NCBI RefSeq assembly: GCF_032302195.1
Contig: NZ_CP135275.1
Coordinates: 248,001 to 312,000, forward strand
Direction of reading: 5' to 3'
Source of the DNA: Paenibacillus sp. MMS20-IR301
Lineage (GTDB): Bacteria > Bacillota > Bacilli > Paenibacillales > Paenibacillaceae
DNA: 64,000 nucleotides
Of this stretch, positions 54,909 through 63,851 are shown piece after piece; position 1 is the first letter of the stretch; each line of letters begins with the position of its first letter. A program made the position numbers and the translations under genes. The notes under the pieces were generated by a model that had not been told where the DNA came from, did not search any database, and saw nothing but the letters and a program-made list of their open reading frames with translations.

Positions 54909-56522
54909 ATGTACCAGATTTTAATTGTAGATGATCATACCCACCTGGTAGACAGCCTGGCCATTGGACTTCCGTGGGAGCAGATGGGGATTACCAATGT
55001 CTATAAAGCCTATTCCGGCGAGGAAGCGCTGGAGCTGCTGAACTACCATTCCGTTGATATTGTGGTGACCGATATTCATATGAACGGAATGAGCGGACTT
55101 GAATTAATTGCCCGGATCAATGAGAAATGGAAAAATACGAAGGCGGTCATTATCACTGGCTATGATGAATTCCAGTATGCCAAGGAAGCCATCCAGCAGC
55201 AGGTGAGCGAATATCTGCTCAAGCCGGTCTCGAACGAGGAGCTGGAGCAGACCCTGCGGAGTCTGATTGTTAAGATTACAGAGGAAGGCAACCAATTATT
55301 GAACCAGAACAAGTTTGCCTACCGTTTCCGGGAAAGTCTGCCTAAATTACGGGAAATGCTCTTGCTTGACCTGATCTCCGGCAAAAAATACCCCCAGTCG
55401 GTGCTGCAGGATAAAAATCAGCTGTACGGGCTGCCCTTCACTGCGGATAAGGAATCCATCCTCTTATGCATGAGAGTGGAGGAGGACTATACCAGTACCG
55501 ATCTGTACAGCCTCTCTTTGATCGAATATGCCATGTTCAACATTGTGGAGGAAGTGCTCTCGGATGCTTTTCACGTGATGTACTGCAAGGACTCGCATGA
55601 TTACCTGGTCTTCCTGGTGCAGTCTAAGGGGGAAGCCTTCTCTACCAAAGCCGGTTCTGCGGTCATTGAGGACCGGGCCAGACTCTCCCAGCATCAGATC
55701 AAGCTGTATCTGAAATCCAAGGTGTCCCTGGTTATCAGCGACTGGGGCGGGTTCCCCCGGGACATCCTGTCCATGTACCATGCTGCACGATCGGTTTATA
55801 CGGATTATATCGGCTATCAGACGGAGAGCTTTTTCCATGTGACCGAGAAGAAGGAAGCCCCCGAAATCCAGCCGCTGGCCGAGCTGTACCGTCCCCGGAC
55901 GTTCATGGAGCTGATTGATCTTGAGCAGTGGCCCGGGTTCGAGAGTAAGCTGAACCTGATCTTCAGTGAGCTTGAAGGGGCGGGCGGCGGAGCGCGTGAA
56001 TACGGGATCGAAATCTATGTTACCCTGCTGCAGGCGTATTCCTACTATTTGCACAAGAAGGGCAAGCGGATCTTCGAGGTGTTCGGAAGGGATATGGAGA
56101 AGATGCTGAAGCTGGATGCCAGCTGGAGTGATGAGCCGTTAAAAGAGTGGGCGTTCGCCAGCTTCGTTCAGCTCAAGGCCTTCAGCGACACCCGCTCGGA
56201 CAACATCCGCATGGACCTGATGGAACGGATCCGCCGGTTCATCCAGGGCCATATCCAGGAGATTACGCTGCAGGCGGTGGCGGATCATGTGAACCTGCAT
56301 CCCGTATATGTCTCCAACCTGTTCAAACAGGAGAGCGGCGAGAACTTCATGAACTATGTGCTCCGCTTACGGATGGAGAAAGCCGTCCAGCTGCTGAAGC
56401 ATAAGGATATGAAGATCAGCCAGATTGCCCATGAAATCGGCTACCAGAAGCCGCAGTATTTCATCAAGCTGTTCAAGGCGCAGTATGGAATGACTCCGCA
56501 GGAATTCAAGAACAGCATGTAA
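54909..56522 (+). CDS. YesN-type response regulator with AraC DNA-binding domain
   Basis: A 537-aa protein: receiver domain with phospho-acceptor Asp55 (VVTDIHMNG), a linker of about 300 residues, and a C-terminal AraC domain (ITLQAVADHVNLHPVYVSNLF; ISQIAHEIGYQKPQYFIKLFK). It is 12 bases downstream of the kinase. The target is unknown; the YesMN-type systems usually control carbohydrate importers, and the closest are those at 48107 and possibly 23069. Confidence 0.94.
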   Translation: MYQILIVDDHTHLVDSLAIGLPWEQMGITNVYKAYSGEEALELLNYHSVDIVVTDIHMNGMSGLELIARINEKWKNTKAVIITGYDEFQYAKEAIQQQVSEYLLKPVSNEELEQTLRSLIVKITEEGNQLLNQNKFAYRFRESLPKLREMLLLDLISGKKYPQSVLQDKNQLYGLPFTADKESILLCMRVEEDYTSTDLYSLSLIEYAMFNIVEEVLSDAFHVMYCKDSHDYLVFLVQSKGEAFSTKAGSAVIEDRARLSQHQIKLYLKSKVSLVISDWGGFPRDILSMYHAARSVYTDYIGYQTESFFHVTEKKEAPEIQPLAELYRPRTFMELIDLEQWPGFESKLNLIFSELEGAGGGAREYGIEIYVTLLQAYSYYLHKKGKRIFEVFGRDMEKMLKLDASWSDEPLKEWAFASFVQLKAFSDTRSDNIRMDLMERIRRFIQGHIQEITLQAVADHVNLHPVYVSNLFKQESGENFMNYVLRLRMEKAVQLLKHKDMKISQIAHEIGYQKPQYFIKLFKAQYGMTPQEFKNSM

Positions 56523-56618
56523 TGCGGAGCTGTCTGCTGCTGAAATCTGCTATGATAGGGTTTAATAGTCTGAATTAATAGTCAGGCTGTCAGATTCATA
56601 TCAGGAGGATATCCGGTA

Positions 56619-57278
56619 ATGGCCCATATAGTAGTAGTTGAAGATGAACAGCCGATCAGCGATTTGATTACGATGAACCTCAAGCTGGTCGGGCATACGT
56701 ATTCCAAGGCGTATTCCGGGACAGAGGCAGCCGCCCTGCTGGAACGGGAGCAGGCGGATCTGATTCTGCTCGATGTGATGCTGCCCGGTCTGGACGGCTT
56801 CCAATTGATGGAGCAGATCTCCCCCAGGCAGATTCCCGTCATTCTGATTACAGCGAAGAATGCACTTTCCGACCGCATCAGGGGCTTCGAGCTGGGTGCG
56901 GAGGATTATATTATCAAGCCCTTTGAAATACTGGAGCTGCTCGCCCGCATCAACGTGGTCCTGCGCAGGAACGAGCAGGCGGCTCCGGCCTTTACCTGCG
57001 ATACGGTGGAGGTCCGGTTCGCCGAACGCCAGGTCCGGGTGGACCGGCAGCCGGTGGAATTGACCGCCAGGGAATTTGAGCTGCTGGAAGTTCTTATACG
57101 GAACCGGAACATTGCCTTATCACGGGACAAGCTGCTGGAGCTCGCCTGGGGGTATGACTATGCCGGCGATACCCGTACGGTAGATGTTCACATCCGTCAG
57201 CTGCGCAAGAAGCTGGGCTGGGAAGAACGGATCAAGACGGTATTCAAGCTGGGCTACCGGCTGGAAGTTCAGGTCTAG
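56619..57278 (+). CDS. OmpR-family response regulator
   Basis: A 219-aa regulator after CAGGAGG. Receiver with Asp52 (ILLDVMLPG), Lys in IIKPFE, and a winged helix ending with the RTVDVHIRQLRKKLGWEERIKTVFKLGYRLEV signature region. The kinase gene begins 2 bases later. This is the second, unrelated two-component system of the window. Confidence 0.94.
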   Translation: MAHIVVVEDEQPISDLITMNLKLVGHTYSKAYSGTEAAALLEREQADLILLDVMLPGLDGFQLMEQISPRQIPVILITAKNALSDRIRGFELGAEDYIIKPFEILELLARINVVLRRNEQAAPAFTCDTVEVRFAERQVRVDRQPVELTAREFELLEVLIRNRNIALSRDKLLELAWGYDYAGDTRTVDVHIRQLRKKLGWEERIKTVFKLGYRLEVQV

Positions 57279-57280
57279 CC

Positions 57281-58657
57281 ATGCGGTTCTGGCATAAGAT
57301 ATTGCTGGCCGTGCTCGTGCTCTTCATTGCCGCCCTCGATGTAAGTGTAATTATGGTGATGAAAAAAAGCTGGCAGCTGAACATGGACAGCGAAACCAGG
57401 CGCGCCTCCAGCGAGCAGCTGCTGATTGCCAATAATATCTATGAGAATCTGGAATCGATCCGGACGCGGGGACTTACGCTCACCCCTGCCTTGCTGGTCA
57501 ATGTGGTGCAGTCGTATGGCGGGCATTACCGTAAGCAAGGAATTGAGCTGGAGCTGCGGGAGAACGGGCAGCTGATCTACCCGGCAGACAGCGGGGGGAG
57601 CGGAAGTCTGGCGGGACACAGCATCTCATTATCCATGCCTCTGCCGGCACCTTACGAATATCTGGAGCTGGCTTACAGCCGCGACATCAGCGGGCTGTAT
57701 ACCCAGCAGCAGGAGCTGAACCGCTTCTTCGTAATGATTAACTGGATTGCGGGGCCGGTGCTGGCCCTGCTGCTCTATCTCCTGATCCGTCATCTGACGC
57801 GGCCGCTCAAGCTGCTGGCGGAAACGGCCCGGACCATTGCCGGAGGCGATTATTCGAACCGGGTGGTGCTGTCTGCCCGGGATGAATTCGGGGAGCTGGC
57901 AGTCCATTTTAACCGGATGGCTTCGGTGGTGGAGCAGCGGATTACGGATCTCTCCGACATGGCGGAGGAGAAGCAGCGGATGGTCGATAATCTGGCCCAT
58001 GAGCTGCGCACCCCGCTGACCAGCATGCAGGGCTTTGCGGAATTACTTACCTCGGCGAACATCGGCCAGGAGGACCAGATCAAGGCGGGGCACTACATTT
58101 GGAGTGAGACAGTCCGGCTGAAGAATCTGGCTTTTAAGCTGCTGGATTTGTCTGTCCTCCGGCATCAGCCGCTGGTTCAGGCGGAGGTAGAGGTTGCCGG
58201 GCTGTTCGAAGCGGTATTGCAGACGGTGGAGCACGAATTAGCAGAGAGCGGAATCCGGCTTGCGGCAGACAGTTCCATCTCCGCTGTGCGGGGTGATGGT
58301 GATCTGCTGGCCTCCTTCCTGGTGAATCTGCTCGATAATGCTATCCATGCTTCGGGGCCGGGCAGTCTGATCTCCTTGCTGGCTTATCAGCAGAACGGGG
58401 AAGCCGTGCTTGAGGTGCGCGACAGCGGACGCGGGATGACGCCGGAGCAGAGCCGGCAGGCCTTCGAGCCGTTCTACCGGGCAGACCCGGCCCGCTCACG
58501 GGTTTACGGGAATGCGGGGCTGGGCCTCTCCTTATGCCGGCAGATCGCCGAGGCACATGAGGCCAGAGTGGAGCTGGAATCGGTGCTGGGCCAAGGGACA
58601 AGCATCCGGCTTTATTTAAGCAATACGGCTATTACGGCGGATTTTACAACTTCATAA
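57281..58657 (+). CDS. Sensor histidine kinase, partner of the 56619 regulator
   Basis: A 458-aa kinase. TM1 about 6-28, extracytoplasmic region of about 120 residues, TM2 about 150-170, HAMP (PLKLLAETARTIAGGDYSNR), His240 in AHELRTPLTS, then N-box NLLDNAIHA and G-boxes SGRGMT and GNAGLGLSLC. It is followed by a small gap and an exported protein that may be its target or partner. Confidence 0.94.
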   Translation: MRFWHKILLAVLVLFIAALDVSVIMVMKKSWQLNMDSETRRASSEQLLIANNIYENLESIRTRGLTLTPALLVNVVQSYGGHYRKQGIELELRENGQLIYPADSGGSGSLAGHSISLSMPLPAPYEYLELAYSRDISGLYTQQQELNRFFVMINWIAGPVLALLLYLLIRHLTRPLKLLAETARTIAGGDYSNRVVLSARDEFGELAVHFNRMASVVEQRITDLSDMAEEKQRMVDNLAHELRTPLTSMQGFAELLTSANIGQEDQIKAGHYIWSETVRLKNLAFKLLDLSVLRHQPLVQAEVEVAGLFEAVLQTVEHELAESGIRLAADSSISAVRGDGDLLASFLVNLLDNAIHASGPGSLISLLAYQQNGEAVLEVRDSGRGMTPEQSRQAFEPFYRADPARSRVYGNAGLGLSLCRQIAEAHEARVELESVLGQGTSIRLYLSNTAITADFTTS

Positions 58658-58740
58658 CATCTGCCCTCCTACTCTATAACATCTTGGGATTATGGTATAG
58701 ACAGATTTAACATCCTTGTATGGAGTGGAGGTAATCAGAC

Positions 58741-59838
58741 TTGGAACAGAACAAACGGTTAACTGCTTTGGCTATCATTCTATTCTCGGGAGGCTTGCTC
58801 GCAGCAAGCGCCCTGCTCGTTCCCGGCATTGTGAACAATTCTGTCGCCGCCAAGAACGGCCCGGCAGCAGTGAACAGGACCGGCGTCCATCTGACAGGGG
58901 GCACGATTCCTGTGCTGAAGGTGGAAGCACCGGCTCCGGTGTCTACAGTGTCCGCGGATCTGCTTGACGGAATGACAGAGGAGGAGATCAGGGGGATCTA
59001 TGAGCTTCTGAATAAGCCCGGCAATGAACCGCAGATGGTTGGCCGGGAAATGAGCGAAGCAGAGGGGAAACGGAGCCTTGTGCTGAGTGACAAGTATGTG
59101 TATGACGGGCTGCGGCCTGAGCAGCCGCTGCCGCTTAAGGCCGGACAAGCTGAATTCTATCTGGAGCTTGAGACCCATACGCTCTACTTTCCGGAGCGGG
59201 AGCTGACGGATGAAGAGCTGCTGCAGATGATTGACTGGTCTTACCGGACGATGTTCATCGCTTCCAGATACAATAACGCGGACCATGTAACTGTTCCCCC
59301 GCTGCCGCAGAAATTCAGCAAGGCTGAAATCAAGCAGCGGGCGGCTGAAAGTGTGCGTAAGCTGTTCGATGCAGATGTGTCCAAGCTGGAGACGACCGTT
59401 ATGCTGCATGAGCCGGGATATGGCATACCTTCATTCTGGTCGGTGCACTCCGCTCCTTATAAGTCGAATACACTGCGCGGACAGGGTAAAGAATACTGGC
59501 AGTATGATGTGATGATTGATCCGGAGACCGGTACCATGATCGATACAACTGCTGCTAATGTGGCACTCAAACGGACACCGATTGATGCCGCCGCTGCTGC
59601 AGCCGTGCTGAAGGATAGCCGCTGGATTGCCAGAGCGAAGCAGATCATTACGGATAAGCAGGGCGAGACAAGGGCCATTGTAAAGGCAAGCATTACCGGT
59701 CAAGACGTGAATAACAAACGCGGAATGGTGGCGGTGAAGCTGGTGCTGGAGGATGGCAGCAGTTATACCGCAGAACTGCGTTATCCGGACCAGACGCTGC
59801 GCTGCCTGATCTATGAAGCTGCCGGCGAAGCGGAGTAG
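58741..59838 (+). CDS. Exported or membrane-anchored protein with a PepSY-like C-terminus
   Basis: A 365-aa protein, TTG 58741 after GGAGG. An N-terminal membrane segment (ALAIILFSGGLLAASALLVPGI) without clear cleavage, then a soluble extracytoplasmic domain. The segment YWQYDVMIDPETGTMID is PepSY-like. A TEEEIRGIYELL helix and ERELTDEELLQMIDWSY suggest a structured first half. No enzyme motif. Position behind the two-component genes makes it a candidate target. Confidence 0.75.
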   Translation: MEQNKRLTALAIILFSGGLLAASALLVPGIVNNSVAAKNGPAAVNRTGVHLTGGTIPVLKVEAPAPVSTVSADLLDGMTEEEIRGIYELLNKPGNEPQMVGREMSEAEGKRSLVLSDKYVYDGLRPEQPLPLKAGQAEFYLELETHTLYFPERELTDEELLQMIDWSYRTMFIASRYNNADHVTVPPLPQKFSKAEIKQRAAESVRKLFDADVSKLETTVMLHEPGYGIPSFWSVHSAPYKSNTLRGQGKEYWQYDVMIDPETGTMIDTTAANVALKRTPIDAAAAAAVLKDSRWIARAKQIITDKQGETRAIVKASITGQDVNNKRGMVAVKLVLEDGSSYTAELRYPDQTLRCLIYEAAGEAE

Positions 59839-59873
59839 GCTTGTGCATTGATGGGAAAGTCCTTCTTTTGATC

Positions 59874-59915
59874 CTTACGGACCGTACAGCCGTTATTGTC
59901 CCGAATGTCCGTAAG
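59874..59915. repeat. TTACGGAC inverted repeat
   Basis: CTTACGGAC (59874-59882) and GTCCGTAAG (59907-59915) are perfect complements around 24 bases. The same core occurs as direct repeats at 40309 and 40359, suggesting a dispersed repeat family. Confidence 0.65.
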
Positions 59916-60084
59916 CTGCAGGCAGACTCTACATTGCTGGAGCATAAATCGAATGTTGGACATTTTGATGGCTCAAGCTTCTAAAAAATGTATTCGTATC
60001 GTATGGCAGCGGACGTGTGCTGGTCTCGTTCTCCAGTCGCGTTAAGGCCAGTGCCAATGAACACCGTCGTCATTAAAATACAAT

Positions 60085-60155
60085 GAAACCCAGGTTCTTT
60101 AAATGACCTGGGTTTCCCGACAATCTGGGCGCCCGATGCGGGCGCTGTTTTTTTT
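60085..60155 (+). terminator. Tandem hairpins ending in a strong terminator
   Basis: First stem GAAACCCAGGT/ACCTGGGTTTC (60085-60095/60106-60116), perfect over 11 bp; second stem GCGCCCG/CGGGCGC (60129-60135/60139-60145) with a three-base loop, followed by eight T residues (60148-60155). It would end rightward transcription from the 58741 gene or a short independent RNA. Confidence 0.75.
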
Positions 60156-60290
60156 GAAATATACAAATTTACATGCCGCTGTACTTCATGCAACAAACCT
60201 CTCAAACATACAGATCCCTTGGCCTTAAAGCTGCAAGATGCATGCTTTTTGCGATTTGTTCATTTATGAAACTTGTCTTGTTCTGGCGGT

Positions 60291-61343
60291 CTACAGTTCA
60301 ACCCAGGCCACCAGGCCGTCAGGCTGATCGGGGTTGATGCCTTGACGCGCAGCGCTGGTCAGGGCAACGATTTGCGGAATGAAGATAAACGGTATGCCTG
60401 CTGCGGCAGGATCCAATTCGTTGTCAGATGTGATTGTCAGGTCGGCATGCTCTGCTGCCGCCTCAGCTGCACCGGCATGGCCGGCGAAGGCGATGACGGT
60501 TGCCCCTCTGCCTTTGAGATCGCGCAGCAGGTTGCGCTGATGTTCCGTGCCGTTCCCGGTGACTGCAGCGATAACCAGCGTATCCGCCCCGACAGTTACC
60601 ATCGGACCATGGCGGACATCCAGCAGGTGATAGGAATGGGCCTGTACCTTGGCAATTTCCGTCAAGGCAATAGCGCCTTCGGAAGCGAGGCCCTGAAGCT
60701 CTCCGTCTGCAAGCACAACCGTATGGGTCCACCCGAAATCAGCCGCCCGGCGGATGCTGTCCTCCACCCGTGCCATATAGGCTTCGCCTTGTTTAATGGC
60801 CTTGCCGATGTCAGCAATTAAGCTCTCATCGCCCCCAAGGAAGGCGGTCAGCAGCAGATTGGCTGTGTACAGATTGGTTACAGTACGGGTCTGGCAGACA
60901 CTGCTGTCGAAGGCCCAAGGCAGCTCCAGCGCCAGACCGGCCTTGCCGGAAAGCGGAGAATCCGTTACACAGGAGATTGCCAGCGTGGTGACAGCTTTAT
61001 GATTATTGTTCAGCAATTGTATCGCCTGCACGACTTCACTTGTACTGCCGGAACGGGACGGGGCGACGAGCAGCGTGTTCTCCAGCAGACGCCCGTAACG
61101 CTCCGGGTTCAGCATAAGATCGCCGCCGGCTAAAGCCATTGCCGGAATTCCTGCACGCAGCCGGGCAGAGAATGCGGCGGATTGGCTCAAGCAGTAGCTT
61201 GATCCGCAGCCGGCGAAGGTAACGGAAGTAATAGATTTTGCTTGAATGAAGGAGATAATCTCTTCTCTTTTAGAGAGCATGTAGTCATAGGTCTGCTGTA
61301 AGGCTGTATATTGCTGCTTAATTTCGCTGTAAGTCAAGCTCAT
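60291..61343 (-). CDS. agaS: Double-SIS sugar isomerase/deaminase (AgaS-like)
   Basis: A 350-aa protein with two SIS domains: AGCGSSYCLSQSAA (about 45-58) and SRSGSTSEVVQ (about 96-106) form the first sugar-phosphate site; the ending QGINPDQPDGLVAWVEL matches AgaS and related proteins. AgaS converts galactosamine-6-phosphate to tagatose-6-phosphate with loss of ammonia; FrlB- or GlmS-like enzymes are alternatives. It is divergent from nagA-ROK-aldolase genes across an AT-rich control region. Confidence 0.85.
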   Translation of the reverse strand: MSLTYSEIKQQYTALQQTYDYMLSKREEIISFIQAKSITSVTFAGCGSSYCLSQSAAFSARLRAGIPAMALAGGDLMLNPERYGRLLENTLLVAPSRSGSTSEVVQAIQLLNNNHKAVTTLAISCVTDSPLSGKAGLALELPWAFDSSVCQTRTVTNLYTANLLLTAFLGGDESLIADIGKAIKQGEAYMARVEDSIRRAADFGWTHTVVLADGELQGLASEGAIALTEIAKVQAHSYHLLDVRHGPMVTVGADTLVIAAVTGNGTEHQRNLLRDLKGRGATVIAFAGHAGAAEAAAEHADLTITSDNELDPAAAGIPFIFIPQIVALTSAARQGINPDQPDGLVAWVEL

Positions 61344-61407
61344 CGGTAAGACCCCCTGTGAATTGTTGTTCAGCTAATGTGAGTGTAAACCAGCGGCAGG
61401 AGAATTA

Positions 61408-61436
61408 CAATCATTATTTTGATTTATTCAATCATT
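61408..61436. promoter_or_regulatory. Candidate operators in the divergent amino-sugar promoter region
   Basis: CAATCATT occurs at 61408-61415 and 61429-61436, exactly 21 bases apart (two helical turns), and its partial complement GATTGA appears at 61514-61519. Phased direct repeats in a divergent catabolic promoter fit a DeoR- or GntR-type regulator, which is not encoded in the window. Confidence 0.45.
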
Positions 61437-61604
61437 TATTTGTTACATACAAATAATAATATCTATTATATTGAAATAAACTTCTTATTAATTATCGAAA
61501 AGATCAAATTAAAGATTGAAAAAATCATTTTAAGAGATTATTATGATCATATACAGAAGCAGGCCATCAGATTGCTGCCGCCGCATACATAAGGGGGAAT
61601 GTTG

Positions 61605-62816
61605 ATGCAGCATAAAGGTATTCATATTTATAACGCACGGATTCTGACACCGGAGGGCTGGATTGAAAACGGCAGTTTGTGCAGTAAAGACGGGTTAATT
61701 ACCCGGATAACGGGCAGCGCATGGGTGAGGACAGGAGAGAGTGAAGAATATGAGCAGGTAGATGCCCGGGGGGGAATGCTGTTGCCCGGATTCATCGATC
61801 TTCATGTTCATGGCGGCGGCGGATACGATGCCATGCTGGCGACTGAAGATCAGCTTCAGGGGATGTGCAGATTTCACGCTGCTCATGGAACTACTTCCCT
61901 GCTGGCCACGACATTAACCGCTGCTCATGATGAAATTATCCAGTCCCTGGAATGTGCAGGACAATTCATTCACCCGGAGCGCTCCCCGGACGGGGCGAAT
62001 CTGCTGGGCATCCATCTGGAGGGCCCGTTTCTGAATCCGGCCAGATGCGGCGCCCAGAACCCGGAAGACCTGCGGGAGCCTTCTATTGAAGAGTTTGAAG
62101 CGTTCTGGGCTGCGTCCCAAGGAAGCATTAAGCTGATGACGATTGCCCCTGAGCTGGGCCATGCGGAGGAAGTAATCCGTCATGCCGTGTGCAGAGGCGT
62201 GGTTGTCTCTCTGGGGCATACGGATGCTGACTTTGCGGTAATGCAGTCTGCGGTAGAATGGGGCGCATCCCAAGTAACCCATCTCTTCAACGGGATGAAG
62301 CCTCTGCATCACAGGGAGCCCGGGGCGGCAGGCGGAGCACTGATTCTGGACCCGTTGGCGGTCGAGGTCATTTGTGACGGGGTTCATGTCCATCCTGATT
62401 TAATGAAGTGGATATTCCGGGCGAAGCCGGAGGGCAAGGTTTTGCTGATTACAGACAGCATGTGTGCAGCCGGCTGCCTGGCCGGGGAGTATGTCCTCGG
62501 CAAGCTGCCGGTCCGTATGAGACAAGGCAAGGTGTATTTGAAGCAGGAGGATAGAACCGAAGGCAGCCTGGCCGGGAGCTCGCTGACAATGATTGAAGCC
62601 CTGGCTAACGCAGTCCGGTTCACAGGAATGGATATTGCCGATATCGTTCCGGCATTAACGGTTCATCCGGCTGTGCAGATTGGTGCTGCGGCTGCCAAAG
62701 GGACCATTGAACCGGGGAAGGATGCAGACCTGGTGCTGGTGAATGAGCAGTTCAAAGTGCTGCGCACCTTCGTGCGGGGCCGCCAGGTCTATGCTTGTGA
62801 GGAGGAGCTTCAATGA
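61605..62816 (+). CDS. nagA: N-acetylglucosamine/galactosamine-6-phosphate deacetylase
   Basis: About 403 aa from ATG 61605, seven bases after AAGGGGG; ATG 61599 is too close. Amidohydrolase fold: GFIDLHVHGGGGYDAM (HxH), HLEGPFLNP, SLGHTDAD, VTHLFNGM, DGVHVHP and ITDSMCAAG, all typical of NagA/AgaA. It removes the acetyl group from the N-acetyl-amino-sugar phosphate. Its stop overlaps the ROK kinase start (ATGA). Together with the AgaS-like enzyme and a class II aldolase, galactosamine is as likely as glucosamine. Confidence 0.93.
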   Translation: MQHKGIHIYNARILTPEGWIENGSLCSKDGLITRITGSAWVRTGESEEYEQVDARGGMLLPGFIDLHVHGGGGYDAMLATEDQLQGMCRFHAAHGTTSLLATTLTAAHDEIIQSLECAGQFIHPERSPDGANLLGIHLEGPFLNPARCGAQNPEDLREPSIEEFEAFWAASQGSIKLMTIAPELGHAEEVIRHAVCRGVVVSLGHTDADFAVMQSAVEWGASQVTHLFNGMKPLHHREPGAAGGALILDPLAVEVICDGVHVHPDLMKWIFRAKPEGKVLLITDSMCAAGCLAGEYVLGKLPVRMRQGKVYLKQEDRTEGSLAGSSLTMIEALANAVRFTGMDIADIVPALTVHPAVQIGAAAAKGTIEPGKDADLVLVNEQFKVLRTFVRGRQVYACEEELQ

Positions 62817-63772
62817 GATATGCAGCCGGTGTGGATGTTGGCGGCACCAATATAGAATGCGGCATCCTCGATGCGCAGGGCAGCATTCTGCTGAAACGGA
62901 AAATGCCGACCCGGCCGGATAGCGGGGCGGAGGATATCCTGCAGCGTATAACCGCCACCCTGGAGCGGCTGTATGCAGAGGCTGGTGTAGCTGCACAGGA
63001 TATTGCGGTCATCGGACTCGGAATCCCGGGGCTGGTCGATCCGGAGGTTGGAATGAGTCTCCGGGCGGTCAATCTGAACTGGATTCAGGTGCCCGTTGCC
63101 GCTATGCTCAGGGAACTTACCGGCAAGCCGGTGTTTATAGATAATGATGTCCGTATGTATACCTACGGCGAAGCTGTTGCCGGGGCAGGACGCGGCTACG
63201 AATATATCTACGGCATTACCATCGGCACGGGTCTTGCAGCCGCATATGTACAACGCGGCGGGATCTACCGCGGGCACCGCTTCCTGGCGGGGGAGATCGG
63301 ACATATACCGGTTAATCCAGCCGGCATTACATGCGGCTGCGGACGAACCGGCTGCCTCGAGACGATCGTGTCCGCGACCGGGATTGCGCGGCAAGCCCGC
63401 ACAAGGATTGTACAAGGAGAGCACAGTCTGCTCCGGGAGCGCTTCGCCGATGTGGAGGACATCCGTGCAAGCGATGTCTCCAGGGCAAGCCGGGAAGGCG
63501 ACGGATTGTCGCGGGATGTGCTTGAACGGACAGGGCGCGAGCTGGGGCGTGCGCTGTCCTGGGTGGTGCCGATCCTCGCGCCGGATGTGATTATTATCGG
63601 CGGCGGCGGCGCTTTGGCCGGGGAAGACCTTACCGGCCCGATGAGGCAGGAGATGAACGCCCGCCTGCTCCAAGATTATGCCGGCCGGACGGCTATCCGA
63701 TACGCCGCGCTGGGTGATGATGCCGGAGTGATTGGCAGCGGCCTGTGGGCCTTGAGCCAGCTTAACAAGTAA
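62813..63772 (+). CDS. ROK-family sugar kinase
   Basis: A 319-aa kinase with the N-terminal phosphate loop GVDVGGTNIECGI, the ROK zinc motif CGCGRTGCLETIVS, catalytic Asp in FIDNDVRMYTYGE, and a C-terminal GGGGALAGE ATP site. It is translationally coupled to nagA. Given the neighbours it probably phosphorylates N-acetylgalactosamine, N-acetylglucosamine or a related sugar entering unphosphorylated. Confidence 0.92.
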   Translation: MRYAAGVDVGGTNIECGILDAQGSILLKRKMPTRPDSGAEDILQRITATLERLYAEAGVAAQDIAVIGLGIPGLVDPEVGMSLRAVNLNWIQVPVAAMLRELTGKPVFIDNDVRMYTYGEAVAGAGRGYEYIYGITIGTGLAAAYVQRGGIYRGHRFLAGEIGHIPVNPAGITCGCGRTGCLETIVSATGIARQARTRIVQGEHSLLRERFADVEDIRASDVSRASREGDGLSRDVLERTGRELGRALSWVVPILAPDVIIIGGGGALAGEDLTGPMRQEMNARLLQDYAGRTAIRYAALGDDAGVIGSGLWALSQLNK

Positions 63773-63851
63773 GTGCAGCCAGCCGGCCGATTAAACGCTT
63801 AATTTGTCTTATATTTTCATACATCATTTTATAATCCGGGAGGAATAATTT

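Larger units (their letters stand above)
59839..60290. other. Intergenic region with repeat, hairpins and terminator
   Basis: No gene is supported. It holds the TTACGGAC inverted repeat (59874-59915) and a double hairpin with a T run (60085-60155). Confidence 0.55.
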
